64,000 bases of DNA from Candidatus Melainabacteria bacterium (GTDB lineage: Bacteria; Cyanobacteriota; Vampirovibrionia; Obscuribacterales; Obscuribacteraceae). The position numbers and the translations under genes are program-made. Location of the stretch: positions 21,180 through 85,179 of the forward strand of contig PLZS01000088.1 in assembly GCA_003153555.1 (NCBI GenBank). The letters are read 5' to 3'. Below are positions 1-8,190 of this stretch, in pieces. Positions within the stretch are counted from its first letter, which is position 1; each line of letters opens with the position of its first letter. The notes below the pieces were generated by a model. The model worked only from the letters and a program-made list of their open reading frames with translations, made no database searches and was not told the origin of the DNA.

Positions 1-80
1 AAGGTCGCCCACATGCTTTTAAGCGCTTAGCACACGGCAAGCGATAGCACACGGCAAACCGATTGATTACTCTAAGAACA

Positions 81-1325
81 CTAGCGAAGATAATTCAATG
101 GATTGTTCGGCTTACCATCAACGCGGACTTCAAAGTGCAAGTGAGGACCAGTCGAGAAGCCCGTAGTTCCCTCGTGTCCGATCACATCGCCCTTGGAGAC
201 GTTTTGTCCAACCTCAACGTCAGCCTTCGACATATGCGCATACAACGTCGCCATGCCTTTGCCGTGGCTAATGATTACCACCTTGCCGTAGCCGCCGTAC
301 CAACCTGTGTAGAGAACATTGCCATTATCTGCAGCACGAATGGCTGAATGATTAGGTCCGGCAAGGTCAACTCCAGTATGAAATTTCCTCACTCCAAATA
401 TCGGATGTCGGCGCCAACCAAACGGTGAAGTTACCTGCGCGTTGATTGGCATAGCAAGACTGCCACTGCCGGTCGCCATATGCTTGTTAGATTTTCGATT
501 CGATGATTCCATCTGCTGAATCACTGTTTCCAACCGATGCGATTCACTGGCGAGTTGATGCTCTGCCTGTTCATAGAAAGCACGTTGTGTCTTGAGGCGC
601 TCAGCGACCTGCTGTTGCTCAAGCTTTTCCTTGGCGAAAGCCATTGCCTTCTGGGCAAATGCAGAGACAAGATCACCTAATTTATTGCGTTGTTCGCCAA
701 GCTGACCCTTCTTATCCACTAGTTGAGCGGTTTTCGCGCGCAAATCTTGCAGAAGTTTGCGGTCCATTTCCGCGATTCTTTCTTGGAAATAAAATCTGTC
801 CAGCAAAGCTTGAAGCGAATCAACGCTGATCAGCTGTTCCATCAATGAGACGCGCTGACCCTCGAAAATTTCGCGTAACCGTCGGGCCGCACTTTCAGAG
901 AGAATTTCCTCGGCTGACTGCGTCTTAGTAATTTTGATTTCGGTCTGCTTGATATTCGTTTCTGTTTTTTGCAGAGTATGTTCATGCACATGCAATACGC
1001 TGGTCGTATTGTTCAATTTTGTTTGTATGTGACTCAATTGGAGCAAAGCAATTTGCTCCTGCTTCCTTAATTGCGCGGCATGGTTATGAAGCTCCTGACG
1101 CTGTTTTTCAATTTGTTGCAGCCTTGTCCTGGAATCTCGACTAACGACAGGGCTGTCCAGCATCGAGTTCGCTGCCAAAACTGGCACAAGGTTGGTCGAC
1201 AAAGCAATAGCCGGCAGCAGCAGCCAGCCTGTAAGCTTTTTCAATTTTGTTCGGCGGTCCGACATAAGACGGAGATAGGCACGCTTGTCAGTAAGGGGTT
1301 CCGGGTCAGAGTGTACCATTGTCAT
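81..1325 (-). CDS. Exported M23 (LytM) murein hydrolase / EnvC-like activator with coiled coil
   Basis: Predicted peptidoglycan endopeptidase or amidase activator acting outside the inner membrane. A hydrophobic export segment (GWLLLPAIALSTNLVPVLA, about residues 33-51) is followed by a long Gln/Glu/Lys-rich coiled coil (about 60-280) and a C-terminal LytM domain (about 295-410). Zinc-site motifs look intact: FHTGVDLAGP supplies the first His and Asp, and GPHLHFEVR the HxH pair, so the domain is probably catalytically active rather than a degenerate EnvC-type activator. The length (414 aa) and the coiled-coil-plus-M23 layout match EnvC/NlpD-like cell-division hydrolases. The ORF starts at MTMVH without a clear Shine-Dalgarno; an internal MSDRRTKLKK start just before the signal segment is an alternative. 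No ftsE/ftsX partner is visible. Family assignment is firm; division role is inferred. Confidence 0.9.
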   Translation of the reverse strand: MTMVHSDPEPLTDKRAYLRLMSDRRTKLKKLTGWLLLPAIALSTNLVPVLAANSMLDSPVVSRDSRTRLQQIEKQRQELHNHAAQLRKQEQIALLQLSHIQTKLNNTTSVLHVHEHTLQKTETNIKQTEIKITKTQSAEEILSESAARRLREIFEGQRVSLMEQLISVDSLQALLDRFYFQERIAEMDRKLLQDLRAKTAQLVDKKGQLGEQRNKLGDLVSAFAQKAMAFAKEKLEQQQVAERLKTQRAFYEQAEHQLASESHRLETVIQQMESSNRKSNKHMATGSGSLAMPINAQVTSPFGWRRHPIFGVRKFHTGVDLAGPNHSAIRAADNGNVLYTGWYGGYGKVVIISHGKGMATLYAHMSKADVEVGQNVSKGDVIGHEGTTGFSTGPHLHFEVRVDGKPNNPLNYLR

Positions 1326-1747
1326 AAGGTGCTAAACGCTAGTCTGAACAAGCCTTAAGACCGAGCGTCACATTGCATATCGGTAACATTCCGACCATCG
1401 ATACGAACCATATAGATTACTAAATCCCTCTCATCCGCGAAAGCCCACTGGGCTTCCGAACAAGGCTCTCTTTAAAAATCAACCGTTGACGGTTGATTTA
1501 CTGAACATGGCAAAACGGTATAGCTGTAGCCAAGTTATAATTCAGGTTCATCAGAAGTTTTCACGCGGAATTCGGATTTGGTCTCTCTGTTAGAGATTAA
1601 GTCGAGCAGCTTGCTGCAGGAGCCGAGCAGCTTGCTGCACAGACCCCACTAGTGTGCCCAGACTATCCTAGGATAAGTTCGAGTAACTAGTCGGAATGAC
1701 GGATAATTTATTGTTTTTAAGTTTGTTGGAAGGGCTTTAGCCAGGAA
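1326..1747. other. Intergenic region with palindrome and tandem repeat
   Basis: No convincing gene in about 420 bp between the divergent M23 and aldehyde dehydrogenase genes. It holds a 24-bp near-palindrome (listed separately) and two tandem copies of CGAGCAGCTTGCTGCA (1603-1618 and 1624-1639, period 21), each itself a small hairpin GCAGC-tt-GCTGC. Promoters for both flanking genes must lie here, but I could not place a convincing -35/-10 pair. Confidence 0.6.
1476..1499. repeat. Dispersed palindrome, AACCGTTGACGGTT variant
   Basis: AAATCAACCGT-TG-ACGGTTGATTT forms an 11-bp stem with a 2-nt centre. It is one member of a family whose core AACCGTTAACGGTT recurs at 48025, 56562 and 56704, with degenerate copies at 56599 and 56631. 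All copies are intergenic. Confidence 0.75.
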
Positions 1748-1753
1748 GTGAGC

Positions 1754-3199
1754 ATGTTGAAAGAAATAGTTCAGTACCCACTCTCAATCAGAGGCATTAA
1801 ATCCGCGCCCATGGTCGAAGTGAAAAGCCCATACGACGGGCAAATCGTCGCCGCCGTCGGGCAGGCAGACGAAAAGGCAATTCTCACCGCCATTGAGGTG
1901 GCACAAGAAACGTTCAAGAAGGTCATGCAGAAAATGCCTGCTTTCCAAAGATCAGAAATTCTTGCCAAGACCTCCGCTCTGATCCTCAAACACGCGGAAG
2001 AATTGGCGAAAATAATCGCTCTAGAAGGCGGCAAACCTATTAAGGATGCGCGTGTAGAGGTATCCAGAGCGGCAAATACATTCGCCCTGGCCGCTAAAGA
2101 AGCCGTCAGATTGGACGGCGAGCAATTGCCAATGGATCTCTCTCCTGGAAACGATGGAAGAGTTGGCATTATTGTTCGTGAGCCTATCGGTGTGGTGGCG
2201 GCGGTAACACCATTTAACTTTCCGCTCAATTTGGTGGCACACAAATTGGCACCGGCTTTTGCCGCTGGTAACACCGTTGTATTGAAACCTTCATCTGCAA
2301 CACCGGTTGCCAGCTTTAGGCTGGCAGAGCTTTTAAAAGAAGCCGGTCTGCCTGATGGAGCACTACAAATAGTGCCTTGCCGTGGCGCGAACGGAATGAC
2401 TTTAATTAAGGACCCAAGAATTGCCCTTGTCAGCTTTACGGGCAGTCCTGAAGTGGGTTGGAACTTGCGCAAGGAAATTCACCCCGGTACTCGCATTGTT
2501 CTTGAGCTGGGCGGAAACGCCGGACTTGTTGTACACGATGATGCCGACCTCGAGCTAGCGGCGAAAGCAGCTTGTCGCGGGGGTTATGCCCATTCCGGAC
2601 AGACATGTATTTCAGTTCAGCGCGTTTACGTGCAAGCGAAAGTGTACGACCAGTTCGTCAAACTTTTTACTGAAATGGTTAGGGCGTTGAAGGTTGGAAA
2701 TCCGCTTGAAGACAGCACTGACATGGGTCCGCTCATCGACAAAGAATCCTGTGTGAAAACATTGGATTGGGTAAATAGTGCAGTCAAAGATGGTGCCAAA
2801 GTCCTCACTGGCGGTAAGAGTAAAGAGAGCAACAACCTTGTCGATCCAATCGTTTTAACAGAGACCAAAGCCGAGATGCTAGTTGTCTGCAAGGAAGTCT
2901 TTGGGCCGATTGTCTCTGTGATGAAATATGAAACATTGGATGACGCCATCGAGGCCATGAACGATTCGCGCTTCGGTATCCAAGCAGGCGTGTTCACAAA
3001 GGATCTCGAGGTTGCTTTCAAATTAGCGCGGCAAATTGATGTAGGCGGCGTAATCGTTAACGACGCACCTACTTATAGAGCGGACCACATGCCCTATGGT
3101 GGACGCAAAGAATCGGGTATAGGATTAGAAGGAGTTCGCTTCGCACTCCATGAAATGACACAGCCAAAGTTCATTTGCTTGAATCTTCCAAAGCTGTAA
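1754..3199 (+). CDS. NAD(P)-dependent aldehyde dehydrogenase
   Basis: ALDH-superfamily enzyme oxidising an aldehyde to a carboxylate in the cytoplasm. Motifs in order: TPFNFPLNLVAHK (catalytic Asn region), GSPEVGW (nucleotide-binding turn), LELGGNAG (general-base Glu) and SGQTCISVQR (nucleophilic Cys). At about 481 aa it is full length. The SGQTCISVQRVYV neighbourhood resembles lactaldehyde, phosphonoacetaldehyde and non-phosphorylating glyceraldehyde-3-phosphate dehydrogenases rather than betaine-aldehyde enzymes, but the substrate cannot be fixed. The track ORF begins at GTG 1748; I prefer ATG 1754 because AGGA lies 7 nt upstream of it. The NanE-like epimerase follows 11 nt after the stop, so the two probably form one transcript. 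Confidence 0.93.
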   Translation: MLKEIVQYPLSIRGIKSAPMVEVKSPYDGQIVAAVGQADEKAILTAIEVAQETFKKVMQKMPAFQRSEILAKTSALILKHAEELAKIIALEGGKPIKDARVEVSRAANTFALAAKEAVRLDGEQLPMDLSPGNDGRVGIIVREPIGVVAAVTPFNFPLNLVAHKLAPAFAAGNTVVLKPSSATPVASFRLAELLKEAGLPDGALQIVPCRGANGMTLIKDPRIALVSFTGSPEVGWNLRKEIHPGTRIVLELGGNAGLVVHDDADLELAAKAACRGGYAHSGQTCISVQRVYVQAKVYDQFVKLFTEMVRALKVGNPLEDSTDMGPLIDKESCVKTLDWVNSAVKDGAKVLTGGKSKESNNLVDPIVLTETKAEMLVVCKEVFGPIVSVMKYETLDDAIEAMNDSRFGIQAGVFTKDLEVAFKLARQIDVGGVIVNDAPTYRADHMPYGGRKESGIGLEGVRFALHEMTQPKFICLNLPKL

Positions 3200-3210
3200 T
3201 CGAGGGTATT

Positions 3211-3972
3211 ATGTCTACCAGGAAGCACATCGTTTGGCAAAGCATCAAAGATCTCGAAGGCGGTCTAATTGTCTCTTGTCAGGCAAGCGCCGGTGAGCCT
3301 TTGGCGGCTCCTACTCACATTCTCGCGCTCGCTCTCTCTGCCATCGCTGGTGGTGCCAAAGGCTTGCGCTTGGAAGGCGTAGAAAACATACAAGTGGTCA
3401 AACGAAGTTCACGCCTGCGAATCGGAGTGCCAATCTGCGGTCTGGTCAAGTCCGCAAAAGTGGCGCATGAAGACAGAACGAAAGTACCTTACATTACCAA
3501 TTGCTATTCTGATGCCGCAGCAATTGCCAATGCTGGTGCAGACATTATCGCTCTTGACGCCACAGCGCGACCACGACCCGATGGCTCAACAGCTGCAGAA
3601 ATGATTGATAAAATTCACAAAGAACTCGATAAGCCGGTTTGGGCTGACGTTGCCACATTTGCCGAAGGAATAGCGGCGTTGGAGGCAGGCGCCGACATAG
3701 TTTCAACAACTCTGTTTGGCTACACTGAAGAGACGATGATTCCTCGCGAGCAAGGACCTGGATTTGAGCTTCTCAAAGAATTGGTTAACCACTCGTCTGT
3801 GCCGGTCATTCTGGAAGGACGCGTTTGGCTGCCTGAAGAAGTTAAGCAAGCCTTTGAGCTAGGAGCCTACGCCGTAGTTGTCGGTTCTGCGATCACGAGG
3901 CCACATTTGATCACCGAGCGTTTTGTAAAATCAATTCCGGCTCGCCGCCCTAAGAAATCCACAGTCAGCTAA
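3211..3972 (+). CDS. nanE: Putative N-acetylmannosamine-6-phosphate 2-epimerase
   Basis: TIM-barrel protein of the NanE family, which interconverts ManNAc-6-P and GlcNAc-6-P in sialic acid or amino-sugar catabolism. Supporting segments are an early CQASAGEPL, YITNCYSDAA, then ADIIALDATARPRPDG (a hallmark of the family), WADVATFAEG, DIVSTTLFGYT and the phosphate-binding VVVGSAITRP. Length of about 253 aa is slightly above the usual 220-235. The track ORF starts at TTG 3175 inside the upstream gene; ATG 3211 with GAGGG just upstream is preferred. No nanA, nanK or sialic acid transporter is nearby. Its partner is an aldehyde dehydrogenase, so the physiological pathway is open. Confidence 0.85.
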   Translation: MSTRKHIVWQSIKDLEGGLIVSCQASAGEPLAAPTHILALALSAIAGGAKGLRLEGVENIQVVKRSSRLRIGVPICGLVKSAKVAHEDRTKVPYITNCYSDAAAIANAGADIIALDATARPRPDGSTAAEMIDKIHKELDKPVWADVATFAEGIAALEAGADIVSTTLFGYTEETMIPREQGPGFELLKELVNHSSVPVILEGRVWLPEEVKQAFELGAYAVVVGSAITRPHLITERFVKSIPARRPKKSTVS

Positions 3973-4004
3973 TTGCATCGCATCGGGAAGTTCCATAGCC
4001 ATTG

Positions 4005-5666
4005 ATGAATAATCCTTTCGTCCTGTGGCTTTTCCCTCCGCTGCTCTTGTCGGTTTATTCACTGTGGTCACATGGTCATTCTAAGATGAGCTGGGCGTGG
4101 TGCTTTTGGCTGCAAGGCGTGATCATCATCATCACATCTTTGCTTGGATTTTTTGTTGCGCCAGGTTGGCTATGGGCAACTCTAGCCTGGGGCGAAATCT
4201 TTTTGTTTTGGGCTTTTCCTCGAGTGCTTGTCGCTCGAATAGACTCGTCTATCACTGTGCTCAACGCTGATGCCGCGATGAGCGTAGCAAAACAACTTGA
4301 GTGGTTTTACTGGGGCCAGCCTGCAAAATTCTGGCGTGAAATGGTGCGCGCTGTCGCTTGCTTTATCAAGGCTGATGAAAAGGCGGGCAATGAAATTTTA
4401 GACACGTGGAAAGCGATGGTGCCAAAACCGCTGAAGGAGCAAATTGAGTCCTATCGTCTGACCGGTAATGTGATTCTTTGGAACTGGCAATATATCGTCG
4501 ATCAATACGAAATTCAGAAAAAAACGCCTGGCGCAAAAATTTCTAGCGGTTTGCTGATCTCCGCAAGCAGGGCTTATGGAGAACTAGGTGACTTGGAATC
4601 CGCTGCAAGATGCCTTGAAGAATCGAAACTAGAAGAATCACGATCGAGCGTTCGCGGAGTTGCCTTGTCGTTGATGCCGTATTTCTGTTTATCTGGAGAC
4701 CGCAAACGCGTCGATGAGATCATCTCGCTTATTGCCAATGGCAGTCAGGCTTTACCAGAGTATGCTCGCCAGTATTGGATGGGACGTTGCCTGGTCGCCT
4801 CCGGAGATGCCGCAGAGGCTCGAACTGTTTTCGCTCACGCACTTGAGTCGGCCAAAGCTAGCGCCACTAATTTTTCTGCATGGCAAAAAAGAATCGAAAA
4901 TCAAGTCCAAACGATTGAGTCAACCATGCCCACACCAAACAAATGGACAGCGCAGAATGAGCGGGTTTGGCGCATCTTTCAACGCATAAGTTTCATTCAA
5001 GACATCATTGCTCCGAATCGGCATTCATATGTAGTAGCCGGTCTTTGCATCATTATTACGATCGCCTATTTGATTTCGGATTTCCATACATATTTACCAA
5101 GCGCTGAGAGTGAACGGCTAAGCCTGGACATTTTTCGCTTTGGCGTGCTTGACCCGAAGCTCGTTTTAGCCGGCGAATACTGGCGTCTCCTGACATGCTT
5201 GTTTCTGCACAAAAATTTGGCTCACTGTTTTGTTAATGTGTTAGGACTTTATTGGTTCGGTCGCATTGCTCAAAATATTTTTGGCACGCCGCGTTTTTTG
5301 GCGATCTATTTCTTAAGTGGAATGCTCAGCGGAATTGCTCATACTCTTTTCGCGCCAGATACTTTAGCTGTTGGCGCATCTGGTGCGGTGATGGGCATCT
5401 TTGGAGCGGTGGCAGCGGGAATATTTCGCATGAAAGACTACCTGCCTGACAAAGTCTGGCGTGTCGAACTGTACTGGCTGGCAGCACTGGCAATAGTGAG
5501 CATTATTTCCGATCAAATCATTCCTCAAGTCGCGGTTTTTGCGCACATGGGTGGAATGGTGGCCGGACTCGTATTTGGTCTAATTGTTCGAGTTCCTAAG
5601 CCCGCCTATGCTTTAACAGGCATTCAAGTTGACGAACCATTGGGAAAAGGTCTGCAAGCGAAGTGA
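4005..5666 (+). CDS. Rhomboid-family intramembrane serine protease with N-terminal TPR-like region
   Basis: Two or three hydrophobic segments at the N-terminus (about 5-70) precede a soluble helical TPR-like region (about 90-320) and a C-terminal six-helix rhomboid domain (about 340-530). Rhomboid hallmarks are intact: HKNLAHCFVNVLGLYWFG on helix 2, GASGAVMG with the nucleophile (Ser459, counted from ATG 4005) and FAHMGG with the catalytic His514. It should therefore be an active membrane protease. The long N-terminal TPR domain resembles rhomboids that add a substrate-recruiting module. The track starts at TTG 4002; ATG 4005 follows directly. Only a weak GGGAAG lies upstream, so the start is uncertain by one codon. 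Substrate unknown. Confidence 0.9.
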   Translation: MNNPFVLWLFPPLLLSVYSLWSHGHSKMSWAWCFWLQGVIIIITSLLGFFVAPGWLWATLAWGEIFLFWAFPRVLVARIDSSITVLNADAAMSVAKQLEWFYWGQPAKFWREMVRAVACFIKADEKAGNEILDTWKAMVPKPLKEQIESYRLTGNVILWNWQYIVDQYEIQKKTPGAKISSGLLISASRAYGELGDLESAARCLEESKLEESRSSVRGVALSLMPYFCLSGDRKRVDEIISLIANGSQALPEYARQYWMGRCLVASGDAAEARTVFAHALESAKASATNFSAWQKRIENQVQTIESTMPTPNKWTAQNERVWRIFQRISFIQDIIAPNRHSYVVAGLCIIITIAYLISDFHTYLPSAESERLSLDIFRFGVLDPKLVLAGEYWRLLTCLFLHKNLAHCFVNVLGLYWFGRIAQNIFGTPRFLAIYFLSGMLSGIAHTLFAPDTLAVGASGAVMGIFGAVAAGIFRMKDYLPDKVWRVELYWLAALAIVSIISDQIIPQVAVFAHMGGMVAGLVFGLIVRVPKPAYALTGIQVDEPLGKGLQAK

Positions 5667-5775
5667 AATGGTGCAGATATGTTACGGACCCGTGACCTGA
5701 TGTTGAAACAAGTCAAAACATTGGGCATCATGACCTATATAAATGTACAATCGAAAAGTTAGATTGTGAGCAGTT

Positions 5776-6333
5776 ATGCACGATTGTCCAACATGTCAGG
5801 TGCCTTTGCATGGTCACGAGGAAGTTTGTCCCTCATGCGGCACAAAACAGTACGTAAAACCTGAGTTTCGCAGATCCAATTTGCCTAAACCCCCAGGTGT
5901 AAATCCAATGCCGTTCATAGTTGTGCTAGTCGGACTTGTCCTCGTTATCTTCGTTTGCGCTCAGAATAGTTGGATCGGTCAGGTGTTCCACCGTGGACCT
6001 GTGGTTGAAGATCCAATGGATAAGATGACAATTTTGGATGCTCGCAACGCCATTGAGACACAAATAAATCAAGGGCTGACCGCAGTTGGATCAACTGCTA
6101 AGTTCGCTTACAAAGTGGCCGGTGAGCCGTCCACTAAAGATGTTCAAAAGCCTTGTGAGTTGACAGTTGACACTGAACTCAAAGATCCGAAACAACACAA
6201 GTCAATTGTTGATCCGATCAAGCAGTATATGGAAAAAGCTCAAGTGCTTACTTTGACGATGAATGACTCAAAGTCTCACGCCACATGGACATATAACCTA
6301 GGACCTGCAGCGCAGGAGGCACCCGCACAGTAA
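5776..6333 (+). CDS. Zinc-ribbon single-pass membrane protein, unknown function
   Basis: The N-terminus carries two CxxC knuckles (CPTC and CPSCGTKQYV) typical of a short zinc ribbon. A proline-rich linker and one strong membrane helix (PFIVVLVGLVLVIFVCA, about 58-75) follow. The remaining ~110 residues are predicted extracytoplasmic if the ribbon is inside. The C-terminal half is soluble, with a strand-rich stretch ending in an Ala/Pro tail. I do not recognise the C-terminal domain. The next gene converges on it with a 21-bp gap. Confidence 0.7.
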   Translation: MHDCPTCQVPLHGHEEVCPSCGTKQYVKPEFRRSNLPKPPGVNPMPFIVVLVGLVLVIFVCAQNSWIGQVFHRGPVVEDPMDKMTILDARNAIETQINQGLTAVGSTAKFAYKVAGEPSTKDVQKPCELTVDTELKDPKQHKSIVDPIKQYMEKAQVLTLTMNDSKSHATWTYNLGPAAQEAPAQ

Positions 6334-6354
6334 CACTGTGCATGGTGCTTAGAA

Positions 6355-8088
6355 TTATTGAGCTGCTTGGCGATACTCTTTATCAAGCAAAGCGTTGCCT
6401 TTGCCAACTCGTGTGCGTGAAAGATTGGGTGCTTCCTTGTAGACGTCGTCGTATAGAAAGGATACGAACCCGACCATTCGGGCGTAAAATTTATCTCCTT
6501 CTGCACCGCCCAGCTTGTCTGCCTGCTGTGTAATAACACCAACCCACTCCGTGCCAGTTCCTCTCCAGCGGGGCTGAAGATAGTAAGTTTTGTTCAAGTA
6601 GATTGGCAAATAGTTTGGAAAGTCGCTTAGCCCGATCGAAATAATCTTTTCGTACATTGGTGTGTCTCGCTTCTGCCCGGCACCCAGAAAGTTTACTTGA
6701 GCAATTGAAAACCATTCAGGAGTAATAGGACCAGCATTTAATGCCTGATGCAACTGCTCACTGGCCAAATACAAACGGCGTTTGAATTCCAACCACTGTG
6801 CCGCATTAACGTCCTTGCCCCAACCAGATCCCCGCGCCTTCCAGGCATAGTTGTTGTAAAAGTCCGCTAGCACCATATGTGGTATCGGTGAACCAGGCGT
6901 AGCCTTCAGCCAATCATCAAGCAATGTTAGTCGGTCTTGCCAGGCCTTGTCTGGCGCCGCCTCTAAGTCCGATAAAGCTGAACGGAGGTTGTCAACCAGC
7001 TCGTAACCTGAGCGATTCTGTATACGGGAAGTGGTTGCTTGATCGAATGCTTTGTTGAGTTCGCTGAATTTTTTTTCTCGGAGTAGTGTCAATGACTGTT
7101 TAACAATTGCTTTATCACCATGGGCGATGGCAAGCGATGAATGTGGTGGTTTCGGTTTATTCTTCAAATCAGTCAGGATAGATTGGATCTCGAGTTTCCA
7201 TAAGTCATCAAGGACTTCTCTGTGGTAATTCTCTTGCCCTTTGAGTTTAGCGAACGCGGCATTTGCTTGATCCAGATAATCCTTGGCCACTTTTGTTTGA
7301 CCAATGTCGGCGTTTAGCCGACCCAGTAATCCCAACAAATGTGCCACCCGAATAGGATCATTCAGTTCGCTTTTGGTCAGCGCCAATGTATCCTTTATTG
7401 ATTGAACGTTAGGCTTGTAGCTGGGCTCCTGCAAGCAAATCTGATGTTCACAATAGCCTTTCATCATTTGACTATATGATTGATAGTCCGTGAGCTTTTT
7501 TTGCGCGCATAACAATGAACACTTTTCGAAAAGGTCTCGCGCTTCACCGTATTCCTTATGTTTCATCAAAGCGTCGCCGTAATCGAACATCAGGCTCGCT
7601 CGGCTCTGCATCGGAGCGTTCTCCTTGGCGGCGCTGTCAAGCGCCTTCTCGATATCAATTTTTGCAGAATACCAGTTAGGGTTTTTGATGGCTTTCCGGA
7701 AAGCAACTACTTCCGGAGGAGCGAAATAGACATTTTGCACATACGGCCAGAGAAAATTAATAAACATCCCTAAAAATGCTGCAAATAGCATCCCCACTGC
7801 CGCTATAACCAAACGCTTCTGTTCGTTCTTGCCCGATTGCTTTGGTGATTGTTTTTCCCATTGATCTTGAGATGGTCTTCGTTTAGCGAAGCGGGGAAGA
7901 AGCGTTACCGTTGCTACCGGTTCTACTGGTTCTACGAAACGGCGGTCCACAGTTAGCGGTTGTTTGTTTTCCGATTCTGGAGTGCTGGGATTCACCTTGT
8001 CGTTGTCGATTTGCTTATCATCAGTGTCGTCCTCAGACACGACAAACTCCTGTGACAATTTCAGATCGACTGGTTTTTCTTGATCCAT
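6355..8088 (-). CDS. Single-pass membrane protein with TPR-like helical region, unknown function
   Basis: 577 aa. A charged cytoplasmic N-terminus (about 1-90) is followed by one membrane helix (RLVIAAVGMLFAAFLGMFI, about 92-112). A long helical region after it contains segments resembling tetratricopeptide repeats, e.g. SLMFDYGDALMKHKEYGEAR and VAHLLGLLGRLNADIGQ. The C-terminal third is rich in aromatic residues and also looks helical. No catalytic motif seen. GGAA lies about 8 nt before the ATG. It shares strand and direction with the 653-aa gene upstream and could be cotranscribed with it (102-bp gap). Function unknown; a scaffold role is only a guess. Confidence 0.65.
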   Translation of the reverse strand: MDQEKPVDLKLSQEFVVSEDDTDDKQIDNDKVNPSTPESENKQPLTVDRRFVEPVEPVATVTLLPRFAKRRPSQDQWEKQSPKQSGKNEQKRLVIAAVGMLFAAFLGMFINFLWPYVQNVYFAPPEVVAFRKAIKNPNWYSAKIDIEKALDSAAKENAPMQSRASLMFDYGDALMKHKEYGEARDLFEKCSLLCAQKKLTDYQSYSQMMKGYCEHQICLQEPSYKPNVQSIKDTLALTKSELNDPIRVAHLLGLLGRLNADIGQTKVAKDYLDQANAAFAKLKGQENYHREVLDDLWKLEIQSILTDLKNKPKPPHSSLAIAHGDKAIVKQSLTLLREKKFSELNKAFDQATTSRIQNRSGYELVDNLRSALSDLEAAPDKAWQDRLTLLDDWLKATPGSPIPHMVLADFYNNYAWKARGSGWGKDVNAAQWLEFKRRLYLASEQLHQALNAGPITPEWFSIAQVNFLGAGQKRDTPMYEKIISIGLSDFPNYLPIYLNKTYYLQPRWRGTGTEWVGVITQQADKLGGAEGDKFYARMVGFVSFLYDDVYKEAPNLSRTRVGKGNALLDKEYRQAAQ

Positions 8089-8190
8089 ATAATTATTCCG
8101 CTACACAATTGATAGTGCGATTAGTAACGCAGTCGGTGGTTAGATGCAAGGCATGATTCGATTATTCCACTGCCAGGTTCTAATCAATCC

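Noticed and set aside
1771-2472. 233-aa minus-strand ORF
   Set aside because: Fully antisense to the aldehyde dehydrogenase, whose catalytic motifs are intact; its translation is Ser/Ala-rich shadow sequence.
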